A stretch of 64,000 bases of DNA from an uncultured Dehalococcoidia bacterium. GTDB taxonomy: Bacteria; Chloroflexota; Dehalococcoidia; Lucifugimonadales; JADFKI01. Position 1 is the stretch's first letter. Each line of letters begins with the position of its first letter. A program made the position numbers and the translations under genes. The notes below the pieces were generated by a model. It was not told where the DNA came from. It made no database searches and worked only from the letters and a program-made list of their open reading frames with translations. Positions 49,470-57,832 of the stretch are shown piece by piece. Location: assembly GCA_958295865.1 (NCBI GenBank), contig CATQHF010000002.1, positions 1-64,000 of the forward strand, in the 5' to 3' direction.

Positions 49470-49571
49470 GAGAAAATTGCATTAGTACAGTTTAGCCGTC
49501 GATGGGCAAGCATTTTTACCCCCATCCTAACCTTCCCCCATCAAGGGGGAAGGGACTAATGCAATTTTCTC
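49470..49571. mobile_element. MITE-like element, copy B
   Basis: A 102-bp copy with the same 17-bp terminal inverted repeats as at 18283 and an internal perfect hairpin CCTTCCCCC / GGGGGAAGG with ATCAA loop. No clear target duplication remains. It sits between the HicB-like gene and fdhA, 16 bases before the fdhA start, so it forms part of the fdhA leader; transcripts from the diaphorase genes would pass through this hairpin. Confidence 0.85.
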
Positions 49572-49587
49572 AATATAAGGACTGACC

Positions 49588-52320
49588 TTGACAATCACAC
49601 TCGCTGTTAATGGATACGAACTCGAAGTTCATGACGGCGCGTCCGTGCTGGACGCCATCAACCAGTCGGGGAGCTACATTCCGCAGCTGTGCAAAGACCC
49701 GGACATGAAGCCCATCGGCGCATGCCGCACCTGCCTAGTGCAGATTGAGGGCGTGCGCGGCTATCCGGCGTCCTGCGGACAGCCTGCCGCCGACGGCATG
49801 CGTATTTGGACGGATACGCCCGAAGTTCAGGCGATGCGGAAGGGTGTGCTGGAACTCACGCTCGCAATGTTCCCGTCCAATGGCGCGCGCGGAGCTAACG
49901 GCGCGGGCAGTACGAAAGACTACCGCGAGCTTTCCATCGCGGCAGACAGGCATGGCATCACGACGCCGCGCTGGTCGGGCAGGGAACGCGAAATGACCGA
50001 CGCCAGCAATCCCGTGTTCAACATCGCCATGGAGAGCTGCATCCTGTGTCAGCGCTGCGTGCAGGCGTGCCAGGACGGTCATCAGTTCATCGGCGCGATT
50101 GACATGCTCGGCGCCGGCACACGGGGCAGGATAGGCACCTTCGCAGAAAAGCCGCTCGTCGAATCGGTATGCACCACCTGCGGGCAGTGCCTTTCCGTAT
50201 GCCCGACAGGAGCAATCGAGGTCAAGGTCCCGCCGCTCAACATCACCAAAGAGATTACTACCATCTGCCCGTACTGCGGCGTGGGCTGCGGTGTCAAGGC
50301 GCAGGTGGACGACGCCGACCGCATCGTGGCGATGCTAGACGAGCCGGAGAACCAGTCCAGCGTGGGCATGCTCTGCGTTAAGGGGCGCTTCGGCTACTCA
50401 TTCGTGAACCACGAGGACAGGCTCACCGCGCCGCTCATTCGCAAGAACGGGATGCTGACCGAAGTCGGCTGGGATGAGGCGCTGGATTATGTCGCTACCA
50501 ACCTCGCCAAGTATCGCGGCGATGCCTTCGCCACGCTCTGCTCCGCAAAGGCGACGAACGAGGACGGCTATATTCAGCAGAAGTTCGCGCGCCTGGTGAT
50601 GCAGAGCAACCACATCGACCACTGCACGCGCTTGTGTCATTCACCGTCGGTCGAGGCGATGCTGACCGCGCTCGGCAGCGGCGCGACCTCGAACTCGTAT
50701 CAGGACTACGAGGAAGCGGGCTGCCTCGTAATCATAGGATCCGATGCCAACGCCAACCATCCGGTCGCCGCGTCACGCATGCGCCGCGCCGTCGTGGAGC
50801 GCGGGGCGAAGCTCATCGTCATCAACCCGCGCCGCATCGAGATGTGCGACTTCGCCGAACTCTGGCTGCGACCGCGCCCCGGCACCGATGTCGCGCTGCT
50901 GAACGCTATGGCAAAGGTCATCCTAGACGAAGACCTCGTCGACTGGGAGTTCGTGCATGGGCGCACGGAGGATTTTGAAGAGTGGCGCGAGATCGTCGAC
51001 AAGTACACTCTGGAGTACGCCGAGCGGATTACCGGCGTGCGTGCGGCAGACATCGCTGAAGCGGCGCGAATATACGCATCGCCGCCGTTCAGCGGTTCCT
51101 GTCTGATATGGGGCATGGGCATCACGCAGCACACGATGGGCACCGCCAACGCGCATAGCCTGCTCAATCTGTCGTTCGTGGCGGGGCAACTTGGCAAGCC
51201 CGGCAACGGCATTTCGCCGCTGCGCGGTCAGAACAATGTGCAGGGCTGCGGCGACGCCGGCTGCCTGCCTGACGCGCTTCCCGGCTATCAGGTCATATCG
51301 GACGACACTCTAGCCAAGTTCAGCGACGCTTGGGGCAACCACTCACTGCCGTCTGAGAATGGACTGGTCATCACCGATATGGTGCCTGCTATCGACGACG
51401 GGCGCATCAAGGCTATGTACATCACCGGCGAGAATCCGCTGCTGAGCGAACCCGACCTTCATCACGCCGAAGAGACCTTCAAGAAGCTGGAGTTTTTGGT
51501 GGTGCAGGACATCTTCTTGCACGAGACGGCGGCGATAGCCGATGTGGTGCTGCCAGCCACATCCTTTGCCGAAAAGGACGGCACATTCACCAACAGCGAG
51601 CGTCGTGTGCAGCGCGTCCGCCAAGTCGTGGAACCCATAGGCGAGAGCCGCGCGGACTGGCGCATAATCTGCGATCTGGTTCAGCGCATGAACGAGTGTC
51701 TCGGCGTCAATTTTGCGAGCCAGTTCGCGTTCGACCACCCATCGGAGATATGGGATGAGATGGCGGCGATAACGCCCATAGTCGCCGGCATATCTTACGA
51801 GCGTCTCGACAGCGAGGGGGGCATACAGTGGCCATGCCCGACGCCGGAGCATCCAGGCACGCGATACCTGTACGAGTACGACTTCCCGCGCGGGTCAAGG
51901 GCAAAGTTCGTCGCGTTCGAGCAGGGACCGCAGGCGGAAGAGATGCCGTCCAGACGCTTTCCGCTAATCCTGAACACGGGGCGCGTCCTGTATCACTGGC
52001 ATGGCGGCACGATGACGCGCAGGGCGGATAGCTTGCTGGCGCGCTCGCCTGAACTGGAAATCAGCATCAGCGCGAAAGACGGCGAGGCATTTTCGGTCGC
52101 CGATGGCGAATGGATACGCTTGAAGTCGCGGCGCGGTGTCATAGAGGGCAGGGCGGTCTATACCGACAAGATGCGTAGCGGCGAGGTGTTCGTGCCATTC
52201 GTCAAGCTCCAGGAACACGCCGCGAACTTCCTCACCAACGCGGCGCTTGATCCCAACTCACGCATACCCGAATACAAGGTCTGCGCCGTGCGGATTGAGC
52301 GGATGGGCGAGGGGCGGTAG
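49588..52320 (+). CDS. fdhA: Molybdopterin formate dehydrogenase, catalytic subunit
   Basis: A 910-residue NAD-linked formate dehydrogenase alpha subunit. In order: a plant-type [2Fe-2S] domain (C35, C46, C49, C63), two ferredoxin clusters (C151/C154/C157/C161 and C195/C198/C201/C205), and the molybdopterin domain with its own [4Fe-4S] motif (C227, C230, C234). The active-site residue is C350 in HCTRLCHSPSV, at the place where selenocysteine occurs in E. coli FdhF, followed by H351. ENPLLSEPDLHHAEE and LNTGRVLYHWHGGTMTRRA are conserved. It starts TTG 49588 with AAGGA upstream. It matches the adjacent NuoE/F-like subunits in a soluble NAD-dependent complex. Confidence 0.95.
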   Translation: MTITLAVNGYELEVHDGASVLDAINQSGSYIPQLCKDPDMKPIGACRTCLVQIEGVRGYPASCGQPAADGMRIWTDTPEVQAMRKGVLELTLAMFPSNGARGANGAGSTKDYRELSIAADRHGITTPRWSGREREMTDASNPVFNIAMESCILCQRCVQACQDGHQFIGAIDMLGAGTRGRIGTFAEKPLVESVCTTCGQCLSVCPTGAIEVKVPPLNITKEITTICPYCGVGCGVKAQVDDADRIVAMLDEPENQSSVGMLCVKGRFGYSFVNHEDRLTAPLIRKNGMLTEVGWDEALDYVATNLAKYRGDAFATLCSAKATNEDGYIQQKFARLVMQSNHIDHCTRLCHSPSVEAMLTALGSGATSNSYQDYEEAGCLVIIGSDANANHPVAASRMRRAVVERGAKLIVINPRRIEMCDFAELWLRPRPGTDVALLNAMAKVILDEDLVDWEFVHGRTEDFEEWREIVDKYTLEYAERITGVRAADIAEAARIYASPPFSGSCLIWGMGITQHTMGTANAHSLLNLSFVAGQLGKPGNGISPLRGQNNVQGCGDAGCLPDALPGYQVISDDTLAKFSDAWGNHSLPSENGLVITDMVPAIDDGRIKAMYITGENPLLSEPDLHHAEETFKKLEFLVVQDIFLHETAAIADVVLPATSFAEKDGTFTNSERRVQRVRQVVEPIGESRADWRIICDLVQRMNECLGVNFASQFAFDHPSEIWDEMAAITPIVAGISYERLDSEGGIQWPCPTPEHPGTRYLYEYDFPRGSRAKFVAFEQGPQAEEMPSRRFPLILNTGRVLYHWHGGTMTRRADSLLARSPELEISISAKDGEAFSVADGEWIRLKSRRGVIEGRAVYTDKMRSGEVFVPFVKLQEHAANFLTNAALDPNSRIPEYKVCAVRIERMGEGR

Positions 52321-52388
52321 CTGCGCGGGCTGCCCTTGTTGGCTTTCGGAGCGATACGGCTTGCTTGGGCAATGGGCGTGAACGGCGC

Positions 52389-53231
52389 TCAATGGGTGCG
52401 TTGCGGGACATAAATCCAGCCTTCCAGTTTCGCCGCCGCAAGTTCGTCTGCGTCGGGATGGTGAAAGCGCTCCGGATGCAGCGCCCAAGACGCCGCCGCT
52501 ACCGCTGCGACCACCGCATCCAGGCAGTCGTCGTTGGCTCGGCAGCCTAAGCGAACTCTGCCCAGGGTGGGTAGGGGGATGCCGGACTTGGCGGCAAGGT
52601 TGTTGATGATGTAGTCGCGGCGCTGCACTGCCAAGCGCGCCCTCTTGTAGCCTTTTGTAGTGCCGCGCCGAAAGCCTATGGCGTTGAGGAATGCGCCGGG
52701 CATCGTTTCAATAAGGGTGGTGGTATCGCTTGGGTCGGCCGGCGACTCCAAAGGCGGCATATTCCATCGGTTCGGGGCATAGTGATAACATTCGTACAGC
52801 GTCCTGATGCCGTGATAAGTCATCGGAAGCATATTGGGGTTGACCTTGTGCAGGGGCGAGAAACTCTCGGAGAAATGAGACGCGTCTCCGGCGCGCTTGT
52901 GTTCTCCAAATCGGTCGACGAATGCGTCCCGAAACTTGATGAAATCGTCTAGGCTCATATTGGCGATGATGCTCCAGACATCGGGCATAGCTTCGATGCT
53001 GTCGCCCGTGTTCAGGAGCTTGGCGAATTCGCGCGGAACGCCGAAAGGGAAGTCGATGGCGGCTACTGCCGGGGTGGGCGCGGCTGCCAGTACATCAAAT
53101 ACATCTTCACGGCGAACCGGCTGAGCGCTGTATAGCTCAAGTTCGTTGTCCTCTGTCAAGTGTCCTCTGGCGACCCAGGTGTTGCGGTCGTCTCGCGCTC
53201 CACTATAATCAATTCCTATGATGATGGTCAT
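52389..53231 (-). CDS. DUF429 family protein (predicted RNase H-like fold)
   Basis: A 280-residue DUF429 protein. The start IIIGIDYSGARDDRNTWVARG and AAIDFPFGVP contain the conserved aspartates of the RNase H-like fold, and the C-terminal RVRLGCRANDDCLDAVVAAVAAASW is the family end. The chosen start at 53231 has GGGGA four bases upstream; longer frames are not conserved. Biochemical role unknown. It is convergent with fdhA and divergent from the next two unknown genes. Confidence 0.85.
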   Translation of the reverse strand: MTIIIGIDYSGARDDRNTWVARGHLTEDNELELYSAQPVRREDVFDVLAAAPTPAVAAIDFPFGVPREFAKLLNTGDSIEAMPDVWSIIANMSLDDFIKFRDAFVDRFGEHKRAGDASHFSESFSPLHKVNPNMLPMTYHGIRTLYECYHYAPNRWNMPPLESPADPSDTTTLIETMPGAFLNAIGFRRGTTKGYKRARLAVQRRDYIINNLAAKSGIPLPTLGRVRLGCRANDDCLDAVVAAVAAASWALHPERFHHPDADELAAAKLEGWIYVPQRTH

Positions 53232-53363
53232 GTCGTCCCCGGCTGTACTCGATTTCGGCAGTTCACTTGGCGAATTGTAGCATCTATACCCGCCGCTTGC
53301 GTCGCATATTTGCCCAAGTCTGGTATCATTGCCTTGTGATGCCAACTCTTGGGAGGATACTCG

Positions 53364-54002
53364 ATGACAACACCTTTGAGCCGGTTTGATAAGCCTGAAG
53401 CAGGGCAGTTCGCGGGACAGCGCAAGCTCTTCTTAGCGCCAATCTTCCTGTTCCCTGCCGACCTGCCCGATGACGCCGCGCAGCTGCTTGAACGCTACTG
53501 GTCCGAGGTGCGCGACCATGTGCAGAACCTAGAGCGCTCGCTCGGCGTGGTGACGCATGTGTTCCATGAGGCGAACTATGCCGACGGCGACGAGGGCATG
53601 AGCATGGTCGAGGCGATGAACCCGTTTGGCGGCTCGTTCATTCAGGCGATGCGCGCCTCCAACGCCGCGCTCGAAGCCACTGAAGACAGGGCGCTGGTCG
53701 AGGAACATTCCGACTGGCAGCGCTGCCTGTCCATCGGCTTGATGAGCGAGAAGGTGATGAATTTGGCGATGACGGGCATCCAGGAAACCACGCAGAAACG
53801 TTTCGAGCACATTGGCAATCGCATATCCGACGCGCTTGGTGAAGCGGAGGTCGGCATCCTGTTCATTAGCGAGGGGCATCGCGTCCAGTTTCCCGCCGAC
53901 ATTCAGGTCTTCTTCATTGCGCCGCCCGCGCTGCAAGCGGTCAAGCGCTGGATAGATGACCGGATGCGCGCCTTCGCTCAGCAGCCGCAAGGGGGTTCAT
54001 GA
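53364..54002 (+). CDS. Unknown protein, first of a coupled pair
   Basis: A 212-residue soluble protein that I do not recognise. Mostly helical: DDAAQLLERYWSEVRDHVQNLERSLG, then YADGDEGMSMVEAMNPFGGSF, and a C-terminal segment GEAEVGILFISEGHRVQFPADIQVFFIAPPALQAVKRWID that reads as strand-turn-strand-helix. GGGAGG precedes the ATG at 53364. The stop overlaps the start of the next unknown gene. No signal peptide or catalytic motif. Confidence 0.75.
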   Translation: MTTPLSRFDKPEAGQFAGQRKLFLAPIFLFPADLPDDAAQLLERYWSEVRDHVQNLERSLGVVTHVFHEANYADGDEGMSMVEAMNPFGGSFIQAMRASNAALEATEDRALVEEHSDWQRCLSIGLMSEKVMNLAMTGIQETTQKRFEHIGNRISDALGEAEVGILFISEGHRVQFPADIQVFFIAPPALQAVKRWIDDRMRAFAQQPQGGS

Positions 54003-54574
54003 TAATGGCGAAGTGGCGAGGCAAGAAATTCAACCTCTCGGACAACCACAGATGGAAGGCTAAGTCCGGCAACAAAATCTTCGTAGCGAACAGGGGCGCG
54101 GTGCATTTCGAGCATCCGTCGGACTGGATTATCAAGCCGGAGGGAGGCTCCATCTGCATCTATGACGGAGAGGAGCCGGATGATAACATCCGCCTGCAAG
54201 TCTCGGTGACGCAGTATGGTCCTGACGGATTGACCGTCGATTGGAGCGGCATGCCGTCGCTCGCCTATCTGATGGAAAGCGTCGTGCTCGGGGAGGACCT
54301 GCGACAGCGCACACGGAAGGGGCCTATGCTCAAAGTGCGGCGGCGCAAGCTGGAGTATGCGTGGCTGGAGATAGACTTCATAGACCCGACTGAGAAGCGC
54401 AAGGCGCATTCCAGGGCATGCTTGGCGCGCGGCGGGAATGTGCAGACACTCATCACTATGGAGTATTGGCCCGAAAACCACGCTGTCGCCAACAGGGTCT
54501 GGAACGATATGCTGGAGTCGCTAAAACTCGGCGAGTATGTGGAAAACCCATTCCGTGGTCCAAGGAAGCGTTAA
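53999..54574 (+). CDS. Unknown protein, second of a coupled pair
   Basis: A 191-residue basic protein of unknown function. The segment FEHPSDWIIKPEGGSICIYDGEEPDDNIRLQVSVTQYG resembles PsbP/Mog1-like beta folds found in some lipoproteins, but no signal peptide is present and the match is weak. LITMEYWPENHAVANRVWNDMLESLKLG near the end resembles the C-terminus of such proteins. ATG 53999 overlaps the previous stop; ATG 54005 is the alternative. Its neighbour downstream, the IlvD-family gene, starts 15 bases after its stop. Confidence 0.72.
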   Translation: MIMAKWRGKKFNLSDNHRWKAKSGNKIFVANRGAVHFEHPSDWIIKPEGGSICIYDGEEPDDNIRLQVSVTQYGPDGLTVDWSGMPSLAYLMESVVLGEDLRQRTRKGPMLKVRRRKLEYAWLEIDFIDPTEKRKAHSRACLARGGNVQTLITMEYWPENHAVANRVWNDMLESLKLGEYVENPFRGPRKR

Positions 54575-54589
54575 TTAAGGAGCGAAGTA

Positions 54590-56290
54590 ATGGCAACCAA
54601 CGGCAAACCTTTGCGTAGTCGCGCATGGTTCGACACGCCCGAACTCTACGGCTGGCTGAGGCAGGCGGCGTTCAAGGCGGAGGGCTTCGGCGAGGCGGCT
54701 TATCAGAACAAGCCCATCATCGGCATCTGCAACACTTGGAGCGAGCTTACGCACTGCAACGCTCATCTGCGCCAACTCGCCGATGCGGTCAAGCGCGGCG
54801 TATGGCAGGCGGGTGGCTTCCCGATGGAGTTCCCGGTGATGTCGCTGGGCGAGTACAACATGCGCCCGACGACGATGCTGTTTCGCAACCTGATGAGCAT
54901 GGATGTCGAGGAGTCCATCACGGCGAATCCGCTCGACGGCGTGGTGCTGCTGGGCGGCTGCGACAAGACCACGCCCGCGCTGCTCATGGGCGCTGCCAGC
55001 GCTGACATTCCCGCCATTCTCGTAACCGGGGGGCCGCAGCTCAAGGGCAATTGGCGCGGCGAAGAGCTTGGCTCGTGCACCGACTGTCGCCGCTACCATA
55101 CGGAATTGCGCGCGGGCAGCATTACGGAAGAGCAGTGGGCGGAGCTTCAGAACTCCATCGTGCGTAGTCCAGGCCACTGCATGGTTATGGGTACGGCGTC
55201 GACGATGGCATCGATGGGCGAGGCGCTCGGCATCGCTTTGCCCGGCAACGCTGCAATCCCGGCCGTTGACTCGCGGCGCACTCAACTCGCGGAAGCCGCC
55301 GGCAGGCAAATCCTGAACCTCGTGGAGCAAGACCTGCGCCCGTCTAAAATCATGACGCGGGAGGCGTTCGAGAACGCCATACGCACGCTGCACGCCTTGG
55401 GCGGCTCCACCAATGCGATCATCCACCTGACCGCAATCGCGGGACGGCTCGGCATAGAGCTGCCGCTCAGCCTGTTCGACGAGCTTTCGCGCTCCACGCC
55501 GTTCATCCTGAACCTCAAGCCATCGGGCGAGTTCTTGATGGAGGACTTCTTCTATGCGGGCGGGCTGCCCGCGCTGCTGAACCAGCTTCGCCCCCTGTTG
55601 CACACCGATGCGGTTACCGTTACCGGCGGGTCGCTTGGCGACAATGTGGCAGGCACAATCAACCACAACCCTGACTTGATTCGCAGCCTGGACGAGCCGC
55701 TAGACCCTGAGGGCGGGCTTGCGGTGGTGTATGGCTCGCTTGCGCCGAGCGGCGGCGTCATCAAGCCGACTGCTGCTTCACCTGAGCTTATGACGCATCG
55801 CGGACGCGCGCTTGTCTTCGAGGATCACGACGACATGGAGCATCGCATAGATGATCCCGACCTCGATGTGAATCCCGACGATGTGCTGGTAATGAGGAAC
55901 GCGGGGCCTCTGGGAGGGCCGGGCATGCCTGAGTGGGGCTTTCTGCCGCTGCCCAAGAAGCTGCTGACGCGCGGCGTCCGGGACATGGTGCGCCTCAGCG
56001 ACGCGCGTATGAGCGGCACGGCGTTCGGCACCGTCGTGGTGCATGTTACGCCGGAGTCGGCGTCGGGCAGCCCGCTCGCCGCCGTGCGCGACGGCGACAT
56101 CATCGAGCTGGATGTGCCCAACCGCAGGCTCGACCTGTTGGTGGACGAAAGGGAAGTGCAGCGTCGTCTATCGGAAGCGCCGCCCGCGAAATCGCACTTC
56201 GGCAGGGGCTATGGGGCGATGTATTCGCGGCATGTGATGCAGGCCGACAAGGGCTGCGACTTCGACTTCTTGCGCGCTGAAAGCCTGTAA
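54590..56290 (+). CDS. IlvD/Edd-family dehydratase (sugar-acid or dihydroxy-acid dehydratase)
   Basis: A 566-residue iron-sulfur dehydratase. Typical parts are PIIGICNTWSELTHCNAHLR, VVLLGGCDKTTPALLMGAASADIPAILVTGGP, GSCTDCRRYHTELRAG, MVMGTASTMASMGEALGIALPG, HALGGSTNAIIHLTA, and RMSGTAFGTVVVHVTPESASGSPLA. The CTDCRRYHTELRAG region and the overall pattern are closer to arabonate/xylonate-type dehydratases than to the leucine-pathway IlvD, so a sugar-acid substrate is likely (inference). AAGGAG lies before the ATG. Confidence 0.85.
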   Translation: MATNGKPLRSRAWFDTPELYGWLRQAAFKAEGFGEAAYQNKPIIGICNTWSELTHCNAHLRQLADAVKRGVWQAGGFPMEFPVMSLGEYNMRPTTMLFRNLMSMDVEESITANPLDGVVLLGGCDKTTPALLMGAASADIPAILVTGGPQLKGNWRGEELGSCTDCRRYHTELRAGSITEEQWAELQNSIVRSPGHCMVMGTASTMASMGEALGIALPGNAAIPAVDSRRTQLAEAAGRQILNLVEQDLRPSKIMTREAFENAIRTLHALGGSTNAIIHLTAIAGRLGIELPLSLFDELSRSTPFILNLKPSGEFLMEDFFYAGGLPALLNQLRPLLHTDAVTVTGGSLGDNVAGTINHNPDLIRSLDEPLDPEGGLAVVYGSLAPSGGVIKPTAASPELMTHRGRALVFEDHDDMEHRIDDPDLDVNPDDVLVMRNAGPLGGPGMPEWGFLPLPKKLLTRGVRDMVRLSDARMSGTAFGTVVVHVTPESASGSPLAAVRDGDIIELDVPNRRLDLLVDEREVQRRLSEAPPAKSHFGRGYGAMYSRHVMQADKGCDFDFLRAESL

Positions 56291-56372
56291 GACGGCTCAA
56301 GTATGCTTCCGTAGTCGTTACGGCGCTCTCCGAGACTAGCGGGGTGCGCCGTACATACAGGGAGGTGATAGA

Positions 56373-56669
56373 GTGAGTAAAGAAATCAAAAGAGTGCGAG
56401 ATCCAATGCCCGATGAGTTCGCAAGCAGGGAAGAGGTGGCAGAGTTTTGGGATACGCACGACATTACAGACTACTTGGATGAACTCAAACCCATAGAGGT
56501 GAGATTTTCAGACAAGATAAATCATGGAGTCATAGTCACCTTTGAGTCTGACACCTTCAAAGAAATCTGTGAACTTGCGACTGAGAGAAACCTGTCGCCC
56601 GATGCGCTGATACATCTGTGGATTGTAGAGCGTTTGAAAGAGGCGACTCCTTCCGAAAAGGTGAAATGA
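56373..56669 (+). CDS. CopG-type antitoxin (BrnA-like)
   Basis: A 98-residue antitoxin with the pattern DEFASREEVAEFWDTHDITDYLDEL followed by a C-terminal ribbon-helix-helix-like part VIVTFESDTFKEICELATERNLSPDALIHLWIVERLKE. It starts GTG 56373 after an excellent GGGAGGTGATAG. No BrnT or other toxin lies next to it. Its stop TGA is followed in the same frame by a decayed copy of its C-terminal half. Confidence 0.78.
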   Translation: MSKEIKRVRDPMPDEFASREEVAEFWDTHDITDYLDELKPIEVRFSDKINHGVIVTFESDTFKEICELATERNLSPDALIHLWIVERLKEATPSEKVK

Positions 56670-56828
56670 ACCTCGTTCAAACCTAGTTCGGCGAACTTGG
56701 CTCATGGCGTTGTGGTTCGTTTCACCTCCGATACTCTGATGAAGGTGTATGAGACGGCGCGCGCGCAAGGGGTGACTATGGACGCGCTGATACGGAATTG
56801 GGTCGTCGAGCGTTTGAACGCGCAGTAG
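56670..56828 (+). pseudogene. Decayed tandem copy of the CopG antitoxin C-terminus
   Basis: The same frame continues without a stop from 56670 to TAG 56826-56828. It encodes AHGVVVRFTSDTLMKVYETA and MDALIRNWVVERLNAQ, clearly related to the preceding NHGVIVTFESDTFKEICELA and PDALIHLWIVERLKEA. There is no ATG of its own before the conserved part. It could be read as an extension if the TGA at 56667 were suppressed, but partial tandem duplication is the simpler view. Confidence 0.7.
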
Positions 56829-56887
56829 CGCGTTTATTCATAGACCTTTTGGAGTCGGCAGCACTCCGTTTTTTGCGATGTACTCGT

Positions 56888-57475
56888 TTATCTCCGGACG
56901 CTGGTTTCCCTATCGTATTGCCACAGAGCTTTGTCAATGAGGCGTGGAGTGACACCGCCAAGGTCACTCCAACGCCGAAGGATAAGGATGTACAGACGAA
57001 ACTCATCCTGCTTGAACAGAGTCCTTTTGCCTCGGTTGAACTTCTTCAGGCCAGTTAGGTTGTGAAGTGCTGACCAGCAGCGTATATCGATGATTCCGAA
57101 CTCGTTTGGATTCCATGCGGTGAGAATCGCTGATGCTACAGGATAATGCACTCGCTTCATTGATTTTAGACAGTCAGCAGCGCGTTCAGGAAATTCTGTG
57201 TAGTTGTCGGCCAAATGAGCAGCAGCTTCGGTGAACTGCTTGACTTCATCATCTTTGTTCTCTTTTACGAACCTTTCACCATCTCTCCCTCCTGTTTTCC
57301 ATTGCACAATCTCGTTCACTTGACTGCGGGTGAGATGATTTTGGGCACGATATATTCCGTTCAGCTTCTCCAGCGGATCATTTAGGGGATATGAGAATCT
57401 CCCTTCAAGTTGCGTCAATTCGTCTGACGGAAGTTTCTCCCTCAGACTATCGACCAGAGCATCTACGCTGTTCAA
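56888..57475 (-). CDS. Unknown protein with a helical DNA-glycosylase-like pattern
   Basis: A 195-residue protein. KSMKRVHYPVASAILTAWNPNEFGIIDIRCWSAL resembles the helix-hairpin-helix region seen in a family of uncharacterised proteins near restriction and repair genes (weak match). No catalytic residues can be named. Its N-terminal 60 residues match those of the truncated gene at 57503, so it is the full-length member of a duplicate pair. Codon and base composition are AT-richer than the neighbours. Confidence 0.7.
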   Translation of the reverse strand: MNSVDALVDSLREKLPSDELTQLEGRFSYPLNDPLEKLNGIYRAQNHLTRSQVNEIVQWKTGGRDGERFVKENKDDEVKQFTEAAAHLADNYTEFPERAADCLKSMKRVHYPVASAILTAWNPNEFGIIDIRCWSALHNLTGLKKFNRGKRTLFKQDEFRLYILILRRWSDLGGVTPRLIDKALWQYDRETSVRR

Positions 57476-57487
57476 TTTATCCTCCTT

Positions 57488-57533
57488 GATGTATCTGCAC
57501 TTTTACTGAGCCAGTTGTCTTGTCGTATTTCTA
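57488..57533 (-). repeat. Copied 3' tail of the alcohol dehydrogenase gene
   Basis: About 46 bases matching 57839-57884 with two mismatches seen by eye, covering the last 14 codons of the dehydrogenase gene. The copy lies within the spacer and 3' end of the truncated ORF. Confidence 0.8.
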
Positions 57534-57787
57534 AGTGTCCACGCCTGACGATGCGTGAGATACCTTTGCTTTTGGTAGAGTTGTCCCAATTCGGGCAACG
57601 GATCGCCGCCGTCAAATGAGAATCGTTCCTCTAATCCCTCGATTTCCAGTTTCGGTAGTTTTTCCCTTAGTGTGCTAACTAGGGAATCAATCTCTGCGCC
57701 TTGCGCGAAACCGGATCTATTTCTTCGATGACTGTATTTCTGCCACGCGGCGTTAATGGCGTCATCAATCCTAACCTCACTCTTCAT
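57503..57787 (-). CDS. Truncated duplicate of the 56888 gene, ending in copied dehydrogenase DNA
   Basis: A 94-residue ORF. IDSLVSTLREKLPKLEIEGLEERFSF and PLPELGQLYQKQRYLTHRQA match the N-terminus of the downstream gene (VDSLREKLPSDELTQLEGRFSY..). It then stops in DNA (57488-57533) that is nearly the same as the 3' end of the alcohol dehydrogenase gene (57839-57884), read in another frame (NTTRQLAQ). This marks a tandem duplication junction. It has 30 extra residues at its N-terminus compared with the copy. Probably not functional. Confidence 0.65.
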   Translation of the reverse strand: MKSEVRIDDAINAAWQKYSHRRNRSGFAQGAEIDSLVSTLREKLPKLEIEGLEERFSFDGGDPLPELGQLYQKQRYLTHRQAWTLRNTTRQLAQ

Positions 57788-57832
57788 GTACGCCTCTTAT
57801 GCCTCGGACTTCGATGTAGCACTTACATTCTA

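Noticed and set aside
49588..52320. Selenocysteine formate dehydrogenase
   Set aside because: The active-site codon at 50635 is TGT (cysteine), and no TGA or SECIS-like stem is needed.
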